A DNA stretch of 64,000 bases from Actinomycetales bacterium (GCA_016715285.1 JADKAO010000006.1:1-64000), one strand, 5' to 3'. Positions 17,786-30,973 are shown, numbered from the stretch's first letter. The notes: a model not told the origin generated them from the sequence alone. Program-made: numbers and translations.

Positions 17786-18086
17786 TCGCCAGCGCCTGCC
17801 GTGACGGTCACGGTGGCAGCGCCACCGCCCGCGCAACCGGCCTACCCCGCGGTCGAACTCTCAGGACAGGAGTGTGGGCGCACGGGCACCGCTCCCTTCG
17901 CTGCCGTGGCGGCCGGCAACTCAGTGACGAGTTGTCCCTTCGCGCTCAATGTCCAGAGCACGTTCGTGTCCGGGCCGGCAGGGACGCCAGCGACGTTGGA
18001 GGTCTACAGCCCCGTGACATCGAAGATCTACGTCGTGACCTGCACGGGCACCCAACCGGTGATCTGTACTGGCGGGAATAGCGCGC

Positions 18087-19550
<1,464 letters not shown>

Positions 19551-19555
19551 ACCGA

Positions 19556-19744
19556 TCAGGCCGTCTTGCTCTGGTCGGCCTTGAACACCGAGGCCGCGGC
19601 AGACTCGGCCGGCCTGAAGGCCCAAACGGAGCGCAGGGCCGACCACCACATCACCAGGAAGAGCCCGATCGTCACCGTCGGGATGCTGACGGTCCTGAGG
19701 GTGACGAAATACGAGTGGCTGCGTTGGTCCGCGTGGTCCGGCAT
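19556..19744 (-). CDS. Small single-pass membrane protein
   Basis: A 62-residue ORF starts MPDHADQRSHSYFVTLRTVS and has one hydrophobic segment (IPTVTIGLFLVMWWSALRSV). It ends six bases before the DUF1353 gene start, so the two are probably one transcription unit, divergent from padR. No family is recognised. Support comes from tight spacing and a plausible membrane segment only. Confidence 0.5.
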   Translation of the reverse strand: MPDHADQRSHSYFVTLRTVSIPTVTIGLFLVMWWSALRSVWAFRPAESAAASVFKADQSKTA

Positions 19745-19784
19745 GGGTGCAGTCCTTCCGTCGAGCGACGCTCAGTGTGTCGCG

Positions 19785-19803
19785 ATGTATCGGAACGATA
19801 TAT
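19785..19803. promoter_or_regulatory. Candidate PadR operator
   Basis: ATGTATCG-GAA-CGATATAT is a near-perfect 19-bp palindrome (7 of 8 arm positions match) in an AT-rich patch. It lies between the divergent small membrane ORF (start 19744) and padR (start 19863). PadR regulators commonly bind palindromes of this kind and repress their own genes. Binding is inference. Confidence 0.5.
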
Positions 19804-19862
19804 CTGGGTGTACAGTCTCCGCAGGCGATCCGGCATACCCGATGGTTGAGAAGGAGGACGCG

Positions 19863-20417
19863 ATGTCACGGCGAGCAGACCTGCTGGACTTTGCGGTCCT
19901 TGGGCTCCTCCACGAGACCCCCATGCACGGCTACGAGTTGCGCAAGCGACTGAACACCGCGCTGGGTGCCTTCCGGGCACTGTCGTATGGCTCGCTCTAC
20001 CCGTGTCTGCGCGAGCTGCTCGGGAAGGGATGGATCCGCGAGGCCACTGGCGCGGTAGAGGGACCGGCGCGGGGCAGCACCCGGGCTCGGATCGTCTACG
20101 AGCTGACGGCTGACGGCAAGGAACGTTTTCAAACGATGGCGGACAAGGCGGGGCCGGCATCGTGGGGAGACGAGGAGTTCGACGTCCACTTCGCGTTCTT
20201 CGCTCGGACGCCCACCGAGGTGCGGTTGCGCATCCTCGAAGGACGCCGCTCGCGACTCGAAGAGCGCCTCGCGATCATCCGCGAGGCGTCCGTGCGCAAC
20301 CGCGAGCGGATGGACAACTACACCGCGGCGCTCCAACGCCACGGTGAGGAGTCGACCGAGCGTGAAGTTCGCTGGCTCGAAGAGCTCATCACCGCTGAAC
20401 GCAAGATCCGCAGTTAG
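19863..20417 (+). CDS. PadR family transcriptional regulator
   Basis: The 184-residue protein has the PadR winged helix at its N-terminus: LLDFAVLGLLHETPMHGYEL, ALSYGSLYPCLRELLGKGWI and ARIVYELTADGKERF. The C-terminal half is the helical dimerisation domain with RLEERLAIIREASVRN. AAGGAGG at 19851-19857 supports the ATG at 19863. The PadR-ino1 pairing is conserved in actinobacteria (Rv0047c-ino1 in M. tuberculosis). It may regulate itself and the divergent membrane genes. A GTATGCCG copy (19831) lies in its leader. Confidence 0.92.
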   Translation: MSRRADLLDFAVLGLLHETPMHGYELRKRLNTALGAFRALSYGSLYPCLRELLGKGWIREATGAVEGPARGSTRARIVYELTADGKERFQTMADKAGPASWGDEEFDVHFAFFARTPTEVRLRILEGRRSRLEERLAIIREASVRNRERMDNYTAALQRHGEESTEREVRWLEELITAERKIRS

Positions 20418-20455
20418 CGCAAGACCCAGCAGCACCCAGCAGCACCCAGCGCCAC

Positions 20456-20489
20456 ACGGCATACCTCCTCATGAGGGCGCGTATGCCGT
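20456..20489. terminator. Hairpin from an inverted pair of GTATGCCG motifs after padR
   Basis: ACGGCATAC at 20456-20464 pairs with GTATGCCGT at 20481-20489, giving a 9-bp stem. The loop contains the small palindrome CCTCATGAGG. It lies 39 bp after the padR stop and 110 bp before ino1. No T-run follows, so termination is a possibility only. Confidence 0.45.
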
Positions 20490-20599
20490 AACCGCAAAGA
20501 GCACAGCACCACCACAACTCAACCCGGCACCTGCCGGGGACAACCAAAAAGCTTGGGCCGCAAGGTAATCCAAGATTCGGATTCAAGGAGAGCACCCAC

Positions 20600-21691
20600 A
20601 TGGGATCTGTGCGCGTCGCCATCGTCGGCGTCGGCAACTGTGCCAGCTCGCTGGTGCAGGGCGTGGAGTATTACCGCAACGCCGACGCGGCGTCGACGGT
20701 CCCGGGCCTGATGCACGTGAAGTTCGGCCCCTATCACGTGTCGGACGTCACGTTCGTCGCGGCGTTTGACGTCGACGACAAGAAGGTCGGCAAGGACCTG
20801 TCCGAGGCCATCAACGCCTCGCAAAACAACACCATGAAGATTTGCGACGTGCCGACGCTCGGCATCGAGGTCCAGCGGGGTCACACCCACGACGGGCTCG
20901 GCAAGTACTACCGGATGACGATCGACGAGTCGGCCGCCGAGCCGGTCGACATCGTCAAGGCGCTCAAGGAGGCCGAAGCCGACGTGCTCGTGTCCTACCT
21001 CCCGGTGGGCTCCGAAGAGGCCGACAAGTTCTACGCCCAGTGCGCGATCGACGCTGGCGTGGCCTTCGTCAACGCGCTCCCGGTCTTCATCGCGAGCGAC
21101 CCCGAGTGGGCCGCGAAGTTCGAGGCTGCCGGCGTGCCGATCATCGGTGACGACATCAAGAGCCAGGTCGGCGCGACGATCACCCACCGCGTCATGGCCA
21201 AGCTGTTCGAAGACCGCGGCGTGCAGCTGGACCGCACCTACCAGCTCAACGTCGGCGGCAACATGGACTTCAAGAACATGCTCGAGCGTGAGCGCCTGGA
21301 GTCCAAGAAGATCTCCAAGACCCAGTCCGTGACGTCCAACCTCACCGGTGCGCTCGCGGGCAAGACCGACGACCGCAACGTCCACATCGGCCCGTCCGAC
21401 TATGTCGCATGGCTCGATGACCGCAAGTGGGCCTACGTGCGCCTCGAGGGTCGCGCTTTCGGTGACGCCCCGCTCAACCTGGAGTACAAGCTCGAGGTCT
21501 GGGACTCGCCCAACTCTGCCGGCATCATCATCGACGCCATCCGCGCGGCGAAGATCGCGATGGACCGCGGCATCGGTGGCCCGCTCATCTCGGCGTCGTC
21601 GTACCTCATGAAGTCCCCGCCGGTTCAGCGCGAGGACAACGAGGGCCGCGCGAAGCTTGAGGCCTTCATCGCGGGGACCGAAGAGCGCTAG
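20600..21691 (+). CDS. ino1: Inositol-3-phosphate synthase
   Basis: The enzyme converts glucose 6-phosphate to 1D-myo-inositol 3-phosphate using NAD+, feeding phosphatidylinositol and mycothiol synthesis in actinobacteria. The 363-residue protein begins with the NAD-binding VRVAIVGVGNCASSLVQGVE. The conserved DVLVSYLPVGSEEADKFYAQ, QLNVGGNMDFKNML and YVRLEGRAFGDAPLNLEYKL follow. The length is normal for the actinobacterial enzyme. An AAGGAG site precedes the ATG. The gene is free of the GTATGCCG octamer, as expected for a strongly constrained protein. Confidence 0.97.
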   Translation: MGSVRVAIVGVGNCASSLVQGVEYYRNADAASTVPGLMHVKFGPYHVSDVTFVAAFDVDDKKVGKDLSEAINASQNNTMKICDVPTLGIEVQRGHTHDGLGKYYRMTIDESAAEPVDIVKALKEAEADVLVSYLPVGSEEADKFYAQCAIDAGVAFVNALPVFIASDPEWAAKFEAAGVPIIGDDIKSQVGATITHRVMAKLFEDRGVQLDRTYQLNVGGNMDFKNMLERERLESKKISKTQSVTSNLTGALAGKTDDRNVHIGPSDYVAWLDDRKWAYVRLEGRAFGDAPLNLEYKLEVWDSPNSAGIIIDAIRAAKIAMDRGIGGPLISASSYLMKSPPVQREDNEGRAKLEAFIAGTEER

Positions 21692-21876
21692 CGAGGAGTG
21701 AGCGAGGAACGAGCGAGCCCCGCAGGAAGCGCTCAATCCAGCTCAGTGCGCTGACATCTGAGCGCTGACGAGGAGTGAGCGAGGAACGAGCGAGCCCCGC
21801 AGGAAGCGCTCAATCAAACTCAGTGCCGTAAAGAGGCGTGAGCGAGCCCCGCAGGAAGCGCTCAATCACGCTCAGA
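21692..21876 (+). repeat. Direct repeats GAGGAGTGAGCGAGGAACGA... after ino1
   Basis: A unit of about 45-55 bp, containing GAGTGAGCGAGGAACGAGCG and CCCCGCAGGAAGCGCTCAAT, occurs at about 21692-21748 and 21769-21824, with a shortened third copy at 21835-21876. Each is followed by a CTCAG-containing tail. The repeats start right at the ino1 stop codon. AGCGCT and GAGCG palindromes give local folding potential. No coding is seen. Confidence 0.8.
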
Positions 21877-21906
21877 ACGATAAGCCTCACAACAGCACAA
21901 GCACGA

Positions 21907-21941
21907 GGTATGCCGTCCGCTCACCGAGCGGACGGCATACC
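21907..21941. terminator. Bidirectional terminator made of two inverted GTATGCCG motifs
   Basis: A perfect 16-bp inverted repeat, GGTATGCCGTCCGCTC and its complement, is separated by a 3-nt loop. Each arm starts with the dispersed octamer (21908 +, 21933 -). It lies between ino1 (+) and the giant FN3 gene (-), whose 3' ends converge. TTTGAGGG and TTGTTTGAG follow on the right. The stem is long and GC-rich enough to terminate both transcripts. Confidence 0.8.
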
Positions 21942-21985
21942 TGCGTTTGAGGGTCTGTTGTTTGAGTGCCTGAAGGGCCCGGCGC

Positions 21986-24900
21986 CTATGGCCAACTGCC
22001 GTTGTCCGTCGCTTGCTCGCCGGTGGTCGAGTTCGTACACGTCGCCGTGAGTGTGCCGGTCTCGCCGTAGAAGGTGGAGCCGACCACGGTCGTGTTGGTC
22101 GTGAAGTCTTCGGTGCCCAAGACCTCACCGACTGAGGTCTTGACGGTGCACCGCATGGTGGCGGCGTCCCAGTTGGCCGAGGCGAGTTGGACATACCGGC
22201 ACGTCTTGCCTGCCGGGCAGACGTAGGCACTCCCGGTCATCGGGGTGCAGTCCGGTCCCACACAGGTCTGGGACGACGGGGTCAAGGTGATCGTGGCCGG
22301 CACCTTCGCGGGCGTGCGGTAGTTCGCCGAGGCCGTCGCCGTGCCCGCGGCCGTAACCGGTTTGCCCTTGTCGTCGAGCGAGGACGTCGTCACGGTGACC
22401 GAGAGCGGGGTGTCGTATGGGACGTTGTTGATCGTGCAGCCCGTGTTGCTCGCCTCGACGGCACACGTGCCGCCAGTGCTGGTCACAGCCACCCCAACCG
22501 CACGCCCGTTCTCTCTGATCTGCCACGTGAAGGTCACGTCATAGGTCGACCCCTGCTTCTTCGGCGTCACCTGGCCCATGACGACGGGCAAGGTCGGACC
22601 GAACGGCTGGAATGCGGAACTCGCGGCTGACCATTCAGAACACGTGCCGGCATCCGTGCATCCGCGGATGGAGAGCGTCTGGACAACGATGCTGTCGAGC
22701 ACCAGCGTGCCGCTGAACGAGCAGTCCCCCGAGCACGACTCGGAGCCACTCTTGCCCGCTGAGGTCCGCCATTCGACGGTGGTCCACCGGCTAGCCCGCG
22801 AGCGACCCAGACTCCATGACGCCGCCACGTCCATGTTGGCGGCCGGGGTGTCGACCGCGGGCGGACGTGGTTGGTCTGGGCTGCCGACCAGCCGCACCCG
22901 ATCCGAGAGAGGACTCGGCGGCGAATCCTTGCCACCGCCGTTCGTCGCGATGACGTAATACTGCACTTCGCTGCCGTCGTAGACCAACGAGTCCGATACT
23001 GAATTGGATTGTCCAGCAGAGACATTGCCGATGAGAGTGGTGCTGCCACCCACGATCTGGCGCCACACGGCATACCCGACGATGGGTGGCCCGTTGGGGT
23101 TGGTGTCGGGCCAGCTCACCCGGAGCAGCCCGACATCGTCACCAGGAGTGGGGGTCGGCGGCACCACGCTTGGTTTGCCGACTGGGTCAGGCGTGCCGAC
23201 CGACTGAGCTCGCACCGCCGGACCCAACGGTCCCCAGCCCGCGTCGTTGTGCGCCTGCACCCGGTATTCGTATTGGTCGTTGTTGACCAGTCCGGAAACC
23301 GTTGTAGCCGTGCTGCCGCCGGCAGTATCGAAGGCTCCGCCGCCGGACCCCGCGCTCAGCGACACCACTTGGACGCGATAGATGTCGATCCGGCTGCCGT
23401 CGTTGACCGGCGGGATCCACGACACTCCCATCGACCGGTCCCCCGGCGAAGTCCCCGTGATCGTCACTGCCTCAGGTGTCCGGTCGGGGATGGCGTCCGG
23501 CGACGGTCCGCCTGGATCCGACCAGTCCGCGGCATTCCGTGCCCGCACCGTGAATCGGTAGGCCACACCGTTGGTCAAGCCGCCCACCGTGCACGGCGAT
23601 GCGCTGCAGCGTTGGGCCCCGCCAGCCCAGCCAACTTCGTACTCGAGCACGGGGAGGCCGCCGTCATAGCTGGGCGGGAGCCACGACACCCGCGCCGTGC
23701 CACCGAGGATCCGGTCGGCGACGGCATCGACCGATTGCGGTGGGTTCGGCCGCGAGAGCACCGTCACCGTGACCGTGCCGGTCGCGACGCGGTCGGGACC
23801 ATCGGAGACCTCGACCGCCAACACGACCGCACCGGTTGCGTCTCGACTCGCCGTGACGTCGAGCAGACAATGCCTCGGCGCGCCGCTCACACCCGCGCCG
23901 GACCCCCCGGAGACCCGCACTCCGGTGATCTCACAATGGAGCGAACCAAACGGACTGTCGAGATATTGCGCCATGTTGACCGTCTGGGTTTGCCCGGCAA
24001 TGAGTCCCTCGACGCGGGCGGGCCGCACGACCGCAGGCGGCGGAGGTGGCGGCGCATCCGGTGCTGCGGCAGCAGCGGGATTCACGCGCAAACTGATGAC
24101 CCGCACCTGGAGCGGGAATTTCTGGTCCTGCCCCTCCACACCGATGGATGCCGTGCCGCGCGTGCCGTGGACCGCGTCCGCAGCCGCGACGAGTTCGACT
24201 TGACGCCCACCCGTGCCCTTACGGGTCAGAGAGACCTTGTCGGCCGCCTGGTCCCACTCGGCACGATAAGTCACCGAGTTGGGGTCGAGCCCTTCAGGGA
24301 ACCACGCCGAACACAACCGCGGGATGTCCACGAGCCGCGGCTGCCCCTCGGCGATGACAGTGACCTCCCATTGCGGACAGCGCAGGAGCGGCCGCAGAGG
24401 CCCCACCTGCACCGGCACGACGACGTATGCCGTCCGCGGCGCCACATCGTCGGGCCCAGTCGAGTCCGTGACTTCGAGCATGATCGCCGCCGGACCGAGA
24501 TATCCACCGGACGCGGTCAACGAGAGCTCGGTCGGGCTCGTCACGGTGACGGTGAGCAATCCAGCCGGTGAGGCTGAGACCGTGTCGGGTGTGGTGACAC
24601 TGACGGCACGATTGCGCGGATCGGCAACGTAGTCGCCGAGCCTGATCGACAGGGTGGCGTTTTGGTCCATGACGACGGTCTTGCCAGGCACGGCATACGG
24701 GAGGTCGCTGCCGTTGGCCGGCACGTAGATCACCGCCATCGCGCGGCCACCATCGCCGTCTTCGACGATGTAGGGGACGGCCCGGGGGTAGTCGGCGAAG
24801 GTGACCCGGACGCCGTCGCGCTCGATGGTCGCGCCGTCGCCGACCTCGATGACCTTGAGCGCGGAGCGTTCGGTCTCGAGGTCCTTGTCGTTGCCGAGGA

Positions 24901-27900
24901 CATCGACGAGCACTGAGGTCGGGGCTGGCGCGCCGGGCTCTCCGGCTGCTCCCGGCGCCCCGGGACCTGCGGGCGCGCCGTCAACCCCGGCAGCCCCGGC
25001 AGCAGCAATATCCACCCGCGCGACATCGTCGACCGCAACGGGGGGGTTGTTGTAGTTCTTGTTGCCCCGCACCGTGATTGTCGCGCGTGACGGGTCGAAC
25101 AAACCGCCAGTGATCCCATAGACCAGCACCGATGGCTGACCCTCGTCAGGGACCTTGACCTTGAAACTCGTGTCGCCCTCTCGCACGAACGCCGCCACCG
25201 CTGCCGGGTCATTGATCAGCGCCGGATCTTCCACTGTCACATCGGAATTGCGGGGGATGAGGTCGTTGGCGATGGCATCGATAGTGACCGTCCGACCGGG
25301 CGCCGCCACGATGTCATCGGGGACCGCCACGGGCGGCTGGGGTGCACCCGGTTGCACGACACCAAGCCGCACGAGGCCTTCACCACTCTTGCCGAACCGG
25401 TCGGTCACGGCATACCGGAGCACTTCGGTGCCCGAGGAGGTGGGATAGGCCTCGTATCGAATGGTGCTGCCACCGAAACCAGTCACCCGTCCGAGGCGGA
25501 GGTTGACCGGCCCACCCGCCTCACCGACGATTCCCGACACGTAGGTGAGATCCCCGTCAGGGTCGATGCCGCTCGTGGGCACCGTGAGCGTGAGCGCCTC
25601 GCCCGCGGTCACCGAGGCCGCGAAACTCCGGGCCGTGGGTGGCTGGTTGGGGGTCTGCGGGGTCGGCAACGGCTTCACCGTCACCGTTACGCGGCCCGTC
25701 ACCGACCGCTCGGGCATCCCTTCGGGGTATGCCGCGTACTCCAACGTGGCGACCGTGTCGGCGGTGATCGCCGCGGGATCAGGTCGATAACGCAGGACTT
25801 GGCCGCTCGGATAGACCTGACCTTTGCCCGCGACGACCTTGACCGTGCTGGGGGTCAGTTTGAGCGGGACACCGTCGGCCATCGAGTCGTTGTCGAGCAC
25901 GGGGATGCTCACGACGTCGCCCCATCGGACCACTGCCTGGTCGTCGACGACATTGGGCATGACCGCTGCGGGCGGCGCGGCCTTCTGGACAACCGAGACT
26001 TCACCGGCGGCGGTGCGGGTGCCGTCCGAGATGGTGTAGACCACGACCCCGCGGCGTTCGGTGGCGCCCGCGGTCAGCGGGGCGGTTGACTGCACCCGCA
26101 GCCAGCGGCCTTGGATGACCCACGCACGGACCCACGACTCGGTCGTGACGACTGATTGGATGACGAGCACATCCGAGCGCGGGCTGTAGTCGTTGACGAG
26201 CACGTCGGTGACCGCCGGAGCCTGGTCCCGCACGGTGACGGCATCCGGCGCCGCAACCGGAGGAGCGTCATCGGTCGGCGGCGGCAGGATGTCGACCCGG
26301 AACCGGCCCGCACCGACCCCGGAGCCCACTTGCGCGGCATACGTCAGGAGGTGGCTTCCGGGGGCTGCGCCGGTGACGGTGACGACACCGGTCTCGAGGT
26401 TGGTGTCGATCATGAGGCCGGTCGGGCCACGGACATCCGCAGCGAGACGCATCCGCGCGGTTGGGTCGGACGGATCAGCCCCGGGGATGTCATTGCCGAG
26501 CGGCTGCACTTGGACGGGCTTGCCGACGACTGCGCGGACGACGTCCGCTTGGGCCACGGGCGCGACCGCCCGGTCGGTGTCGTCGAGGACCGTCACCGTC
26601 ACCTTGGCTTCGGTGCGTCCGCCCCGGCCGTCGTCGACGCGGTACTTGACATCGAACAGCCCCTTCTGGTTGGGGGCGGTGATCGCCAGCGCGCCGGCGC
26701 CATCCACCGACGAGGACGGGTCGAGCGCCTCCACGACGACCGGGTCGCTCTCGGCGTCCCGCCAGTCGGCAAGGACGCCAACAGACACGTGACCACCGGC
26801 GACTACCGGGGTCTTGGTGCTCGTGATGACGGCTTGACCTTGCCGGACGTAGGGCGCGGTGTTGACCGAGTCGTCAACAATGGTCACCGTGACGAGCGCG
26901 GTGGAGCGACCCTCTGGGCCGGCATTGCCATTGTTGACGCCATAGCTGAACCGCACGACATTGGCAGCTGGCTTGTCTGGCACCGAAATAGACACCGTCT
27001 GGCCGTCCACCGAGGGGCTGACGAGGATGCCCGGCACATCCGGGGTCGTGACGTCGCCGGGTGCGATCGCGAGCACGGCGCCGAGGCTGTCCGTGTCGTT
27101 GTCGAGGACGTGGAGCGTTGACGTGCGGCCGGGCCGCACGACGAGGTCGTCGGGCTTGGCCTCCGGCGGCTTCTTGACGACCTGGTCGTCGAGTTGGTTG
27201 GGGTCGGGCTTGGTGTTGTCATTGCCCGATCGCGGCGGCGGGATGACCGAAGTCCAGTCGTCGATCTTGACCGGCTTGTCGGAGTCGACGTCGAAGACCG
27301 CACCACTGTCGAGGTCGTTGAGCACGATGAGGCCACGGTTGACCCGCAGCCGCACGCCGTCGACGCGAGCGCCGGTGCCACGGGTGTCGAGCGCGACGGC
27401 GTCGACCGCCGCGTCGGTGCACGATCGGCCGTAATACGTCTGGCCCTCACTGGCCCACGCCGAATGCACGCACCGTCCGAGCCGCACTGGCGCGGCTGGG
27501 ATGAGGGTCGCTGACGCGGCGGCGCCCGGCAGGACAACGTCGCCGCCAGGAGGGAGGTCACCGCGCAGGACCATGGGTGAGGCCGCGCGGTCGGCGATCG
27601 CGACCGTGTCCGCGTCGGGTCCAGGCTGCTGCACCACTGCGGAGTATGCCGTGCCCTTTGCCCCGCCCCCAGCCCGAGCCGGGCGGTGACATCGACCGGG
27701 GCCGACAGGCCGTCGGCGCGAACGAGGCCAGTCGACGGATCGAAGATGACCCAGCGGTCACCGACGACGGTGAGTTGGGCCGAGCTGGCGGTGAACCCGA
27801 GCTCGCGGACGTTCGCGTCGGCGAAGCCGCCCGTCGGCAGGGGCGAGACCACGGCCAGTTGCCCGGAGGAGGCGGACACGGCATACACCGTGCCGTCGAC

Positions 27901-28460
27901 CGACACCGCGACCGTGGCCCCGGCGCCGATGGTGGCCACCGGAGGCGGCGGTGCTGGCGAGCTTGTCGAGGGTGGTGACACCGGTGGCGGAGTCGACGCG
28001 TTGGACGCGGAGTTTGCCGGTGGCGGGGTCGATCGTCGCGATGGTGCCGCCGCGCACGTCGATGGTGCCAGGGCACACCACCCGGCTGACCCAGGACTGG
28101 CGTCGGCAAGGCCGGGCAGACCGACGACTCCTGCAGGATGCCGGTGCGGACGTTGATTGGCGTTGCCTGGTTGGTCGCCTTGACAATGCCGACGACCGCC
28201 GCACCGTCCTGGACGATGTCGAGACCGGTGTTGTCGGGGGAGGTCGCGGCGACCGCGGCGTCGAGCTGACCTGCAGGTTTGTTGATCCGACCGAACCGTG
28301 ACTGCGCGGAGGTGGTGACCCAGACGCCGCCGTCGTTGAGTTCGGCTTTGCGGAGAGTCTCGCCTTCGGCCCGCGTGGCGAGCCAGGTCAGCAAGAGCGC
28401 GAGGATGACCAGGAGGACGGTCGAGGTGATGCCGACTCGTCGGGAGCGCAGCCCGATCAT
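21986..28460 (-). CDS. Giant Ig-like/cadherin-like and fibronectin type III surface protein
   Basis: The product is about 2150 residues. It starts at 28460 with a basic N-terminus and one membrane anchor (VLLVILALLLTWLATRA). A beta-propeller-like region follows (TVYAVSASSGQLAVVSPLPT). Then come many Ig/cadherin-like repeats marked by VLDNDTD, VLVNDYS, VLDNDSM and VLGNDKD, and at least three FN3 domains (TARVSWLPPSYDGGLPVLEY; SMGVSWIPPVNDGSRIDIYR; LLRVSWPDTNPNGPPIVGYA). It ends NSTTGEQATDNGSWP. At least three frameshifts fall between 27.6 and 28.1 kb. Its ATG overlaps the stop of the transglutaminase-like gene (ATGA). Such genes accompany MoxR-DUF58-transglutaminase clusters in actinobacteria; a cell-surface adhesive or structural role is inference. 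Confidence 0.85.
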
Positions 28461-30973
28461 GTGACCCCCCCTGGTGACCGACGGGGCAGCCGGAGGGTGG
28501 GAGCGAGGCGGCGAGCGAGGCGGCGAGCGCGCACAGCCTGGGCGGCAAGGTCAGCGCGGGCGGCGGCGGCCCGAAGCCGGTCGGTGTGAGGCCGCTGGCG
28601 GCGCAACGACCGCAGCGACCAGGCGGCGCGAATCCGGTCGCGGCGCCGGCCGGTCGCGCGCAGCGCCGCGATGGCGGCGTCGCTCGCGGCCCAGCCTGCT
28701 CTGGTCTCGTCGACGCCCGGGAGGGTGCGACCGAAGACTCGGGCGTCGGTGGCGCGGGCGAGGCCCAAAGTCTGGCGCGCCCGGTCCCGTAGCGCCAAGC
28801 CCGGCCAGGGCGGTCTGGAGGGCGCGCGCTTGAGCTGGCCGAGTCCCGTTGGGCGGCAAGCTGATTCGGCGGTCACGCGCGACGTCGACCAATTCCGACC
28901 AGGCCCCAGCTGCCTGATCAGCCGTCGACCCGGACGTGCGCCGACGCGACCGGCGACGGCGCTTGAGCACCGACACCGCGGCATACCAAAGGCCGAGGGC
29001 GACCAGGGTGGGCCGAGACGGCTGATGACCCATCGCACCCAATCGGGCCAGTGTGCTGGGGTCGAAGACCGACGGCCGGCGGTCGCTCGAGCGGTTGCCG
29101 CCTGCGTTCTGGACCTGGTCGGGGCCTTGGAGGATGCTCGGCGGGTTATTGGCCGCGGGGGGCGGCACGACGGCGCCGGTCTTCTTCTCCTCGGTGCGTT
29201 GATCCTGCTGGCTGGGCTTCTTGCTACGGTCGGGCACGAGCTGCGTCGGGAGGATGTCTTGCCATCCGCCGTCGGCGCGCTGCACCTGCACCCACGCGCG
29301 CACGTCCTGCCCTTTGATGACGCCCGACGCCTCGGGGAACGCGCCCAGCACCACCGCGCCGGCACCCCACGCGGGCCGACATGAGGGCGAGCGTCGCGGC
29401 ATACTGCTCGTCGTTGCCGGCGAGCTGCGGCGCCTTGACGAAGCGGGTCACCCGGGCGAGCGAATGCCCGGGCAGGAAGGCGTTCTGGAAGTCGTTGGGC
29501 GGGCCGCCGTCGGTGTAGGCACCAGTGCCGCGCAGCACCGCGGCGATCGCGAGGACCTTGCGCCACGGATCGCTCTCGCGGCCGGCCCACTGATCGATGC
29601 GCGCGTCCATGAACGCCAGGGATTGTGTGTCACTGGGGGCCGTCGCGAGGGCAAGTTGCGCGGGGAGTTCGCTATCAACCCTGGGCAGGTATGCCGTGAA
29701 CTCGTAGGAGTCTCCCGGCAGCAGTTGGCTCGGCAGGATTCCGGAGCTGGTCGCGACGTTGAACCGCAACTCGTCGTGCAGACCCTGGGCTCGCGGCCCT
29801 GCGAAGCGGATTTCGCTGACGAGCCCGGCCGTCGGGAGCCAGACGTCCTGCCAGCCTCCCTCGGGGATCGTGACCGTCACCGGGACCGGCGTCGAGGCAT
29901 CGGCTGCCGGGGTGACGCCGAGTTGCTGGCCGACCCGTCTGGCACCCGCGCCTGAGCCACCCGCGGCATCTGCAGCGCCGCCCGCGGACCCGGTCCCGAT
30001 GACGCCTGTAGCGGCGACACTGCCTGGCCTGCGGACGCTGCGGACGCGTGTCGGGGTGGGGGCACCAGCGCCCCACACCGCCCCGTCGTAGGTGTCGAGG
30101 GTGGCGATCCGCACCGGCGTGCCCGCTGGCAGTCCACTGACGTTGAGCAGCGGGCGGTCGAAGAGCGCTGCCGGGTTGGGTTCGGTGAACCGGCGGTACC
30201 CCGCGAGTGGGCTCGGGAACTGGGTCACGTCAAACGGTGGCTCAAGCGTGGTGCGCCAGACCGTGCGCGCCGAGGACTCGGCACCCGGCAGCCGAGGCCC
30301 GAGGACGAGTGCACCCCCGAGCGCCAGGCCGAGGAGGATCGCCGCTGTGACTGCTCGGGTGGTACGCCCTGCCCCGCTCTGGAGTGCGGGGCGACCGCGG
30401 GCTGCGCGGGCGGCGGCATACCCGATGGCCACGAGCGCGAAGACGCCACCGTGGAGGAGCAGTGAGGCGGGGGCCATCGTGCCGAGGAGGATCGCGAGGA
30501 CAAGCAGCGCCAGGGGCACGACGAGGGCTCGGATCGCCCCGGGCCAGCGGCGGGCCACCCCGTATGCCGTCGCGCCGCCGACCAGAGCAAAGGCCCACGG
30601 CAGGGCCGTCAGCGGACCACCCGGGTCCACGGGCGGCAGGGTCGTGAGCAGGTCTTTCCAACCGGTAACGGCGGTGCGAGCGATGGTCGCAACGCCGCGA
30701 GTCGAGGCTCCTTCTCCGGACGCGATGGGGGGCGCCGACAAGGAGATACGTGACGACCACAGCAACCGCTGCGAACATTCCGGGAGCCGGAACGCGGCGG
30801 TGACATGGGCGATCGCGAGGCCAAGGACGAGCCCGAGAAGCGCGATAGCGAGCCAGCCCCCAGCCGAAATACGTGGTGCGGAAGCCGACGAGCGCGAGCG
30901 CGACGAGTGCTCCGCAACCCGCGAGGTCGACGAGCTGATCTCGGGTCGGCCTAAGCCGTCGGGACAGCGGCAT
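28457..30973 (-). CDS. TgpA-like transglutaminase-domain membrane protein, catalytic residues missing
   Basis: The N-terminal third has several membrane segments (LALLVLAILLGTMAPASLLL and others), followed by an extracytoplasmic transglutaminase-like domain and a C-terminal membrane segment with a basic cytoplasmic tail. At the site of the catalytic Cys the sequence is GNDEQYAATLALMSARVG, with Asp instead of Cys. At the His site it is GQDVRAWVQVQ, with Arg instead of His. I therefore expect no transglutaminase or protease activity. At least three frameshifts (about 30.85, 29.38 and 28.7 kb) interrupt it, probably assembly errors. It lies between DUF58 and FN3 genes on one strand. Confidence 0.8.

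Noticed and set aside
19566..19862. An N-terminal extension of the PadR protein from 19566
   Set aside because: The family starts at MSRRADLLDFAVLGLL, an AAGGAGG site lies just before 19863, and the extension covers a palindromic operator and a divergent ORF.
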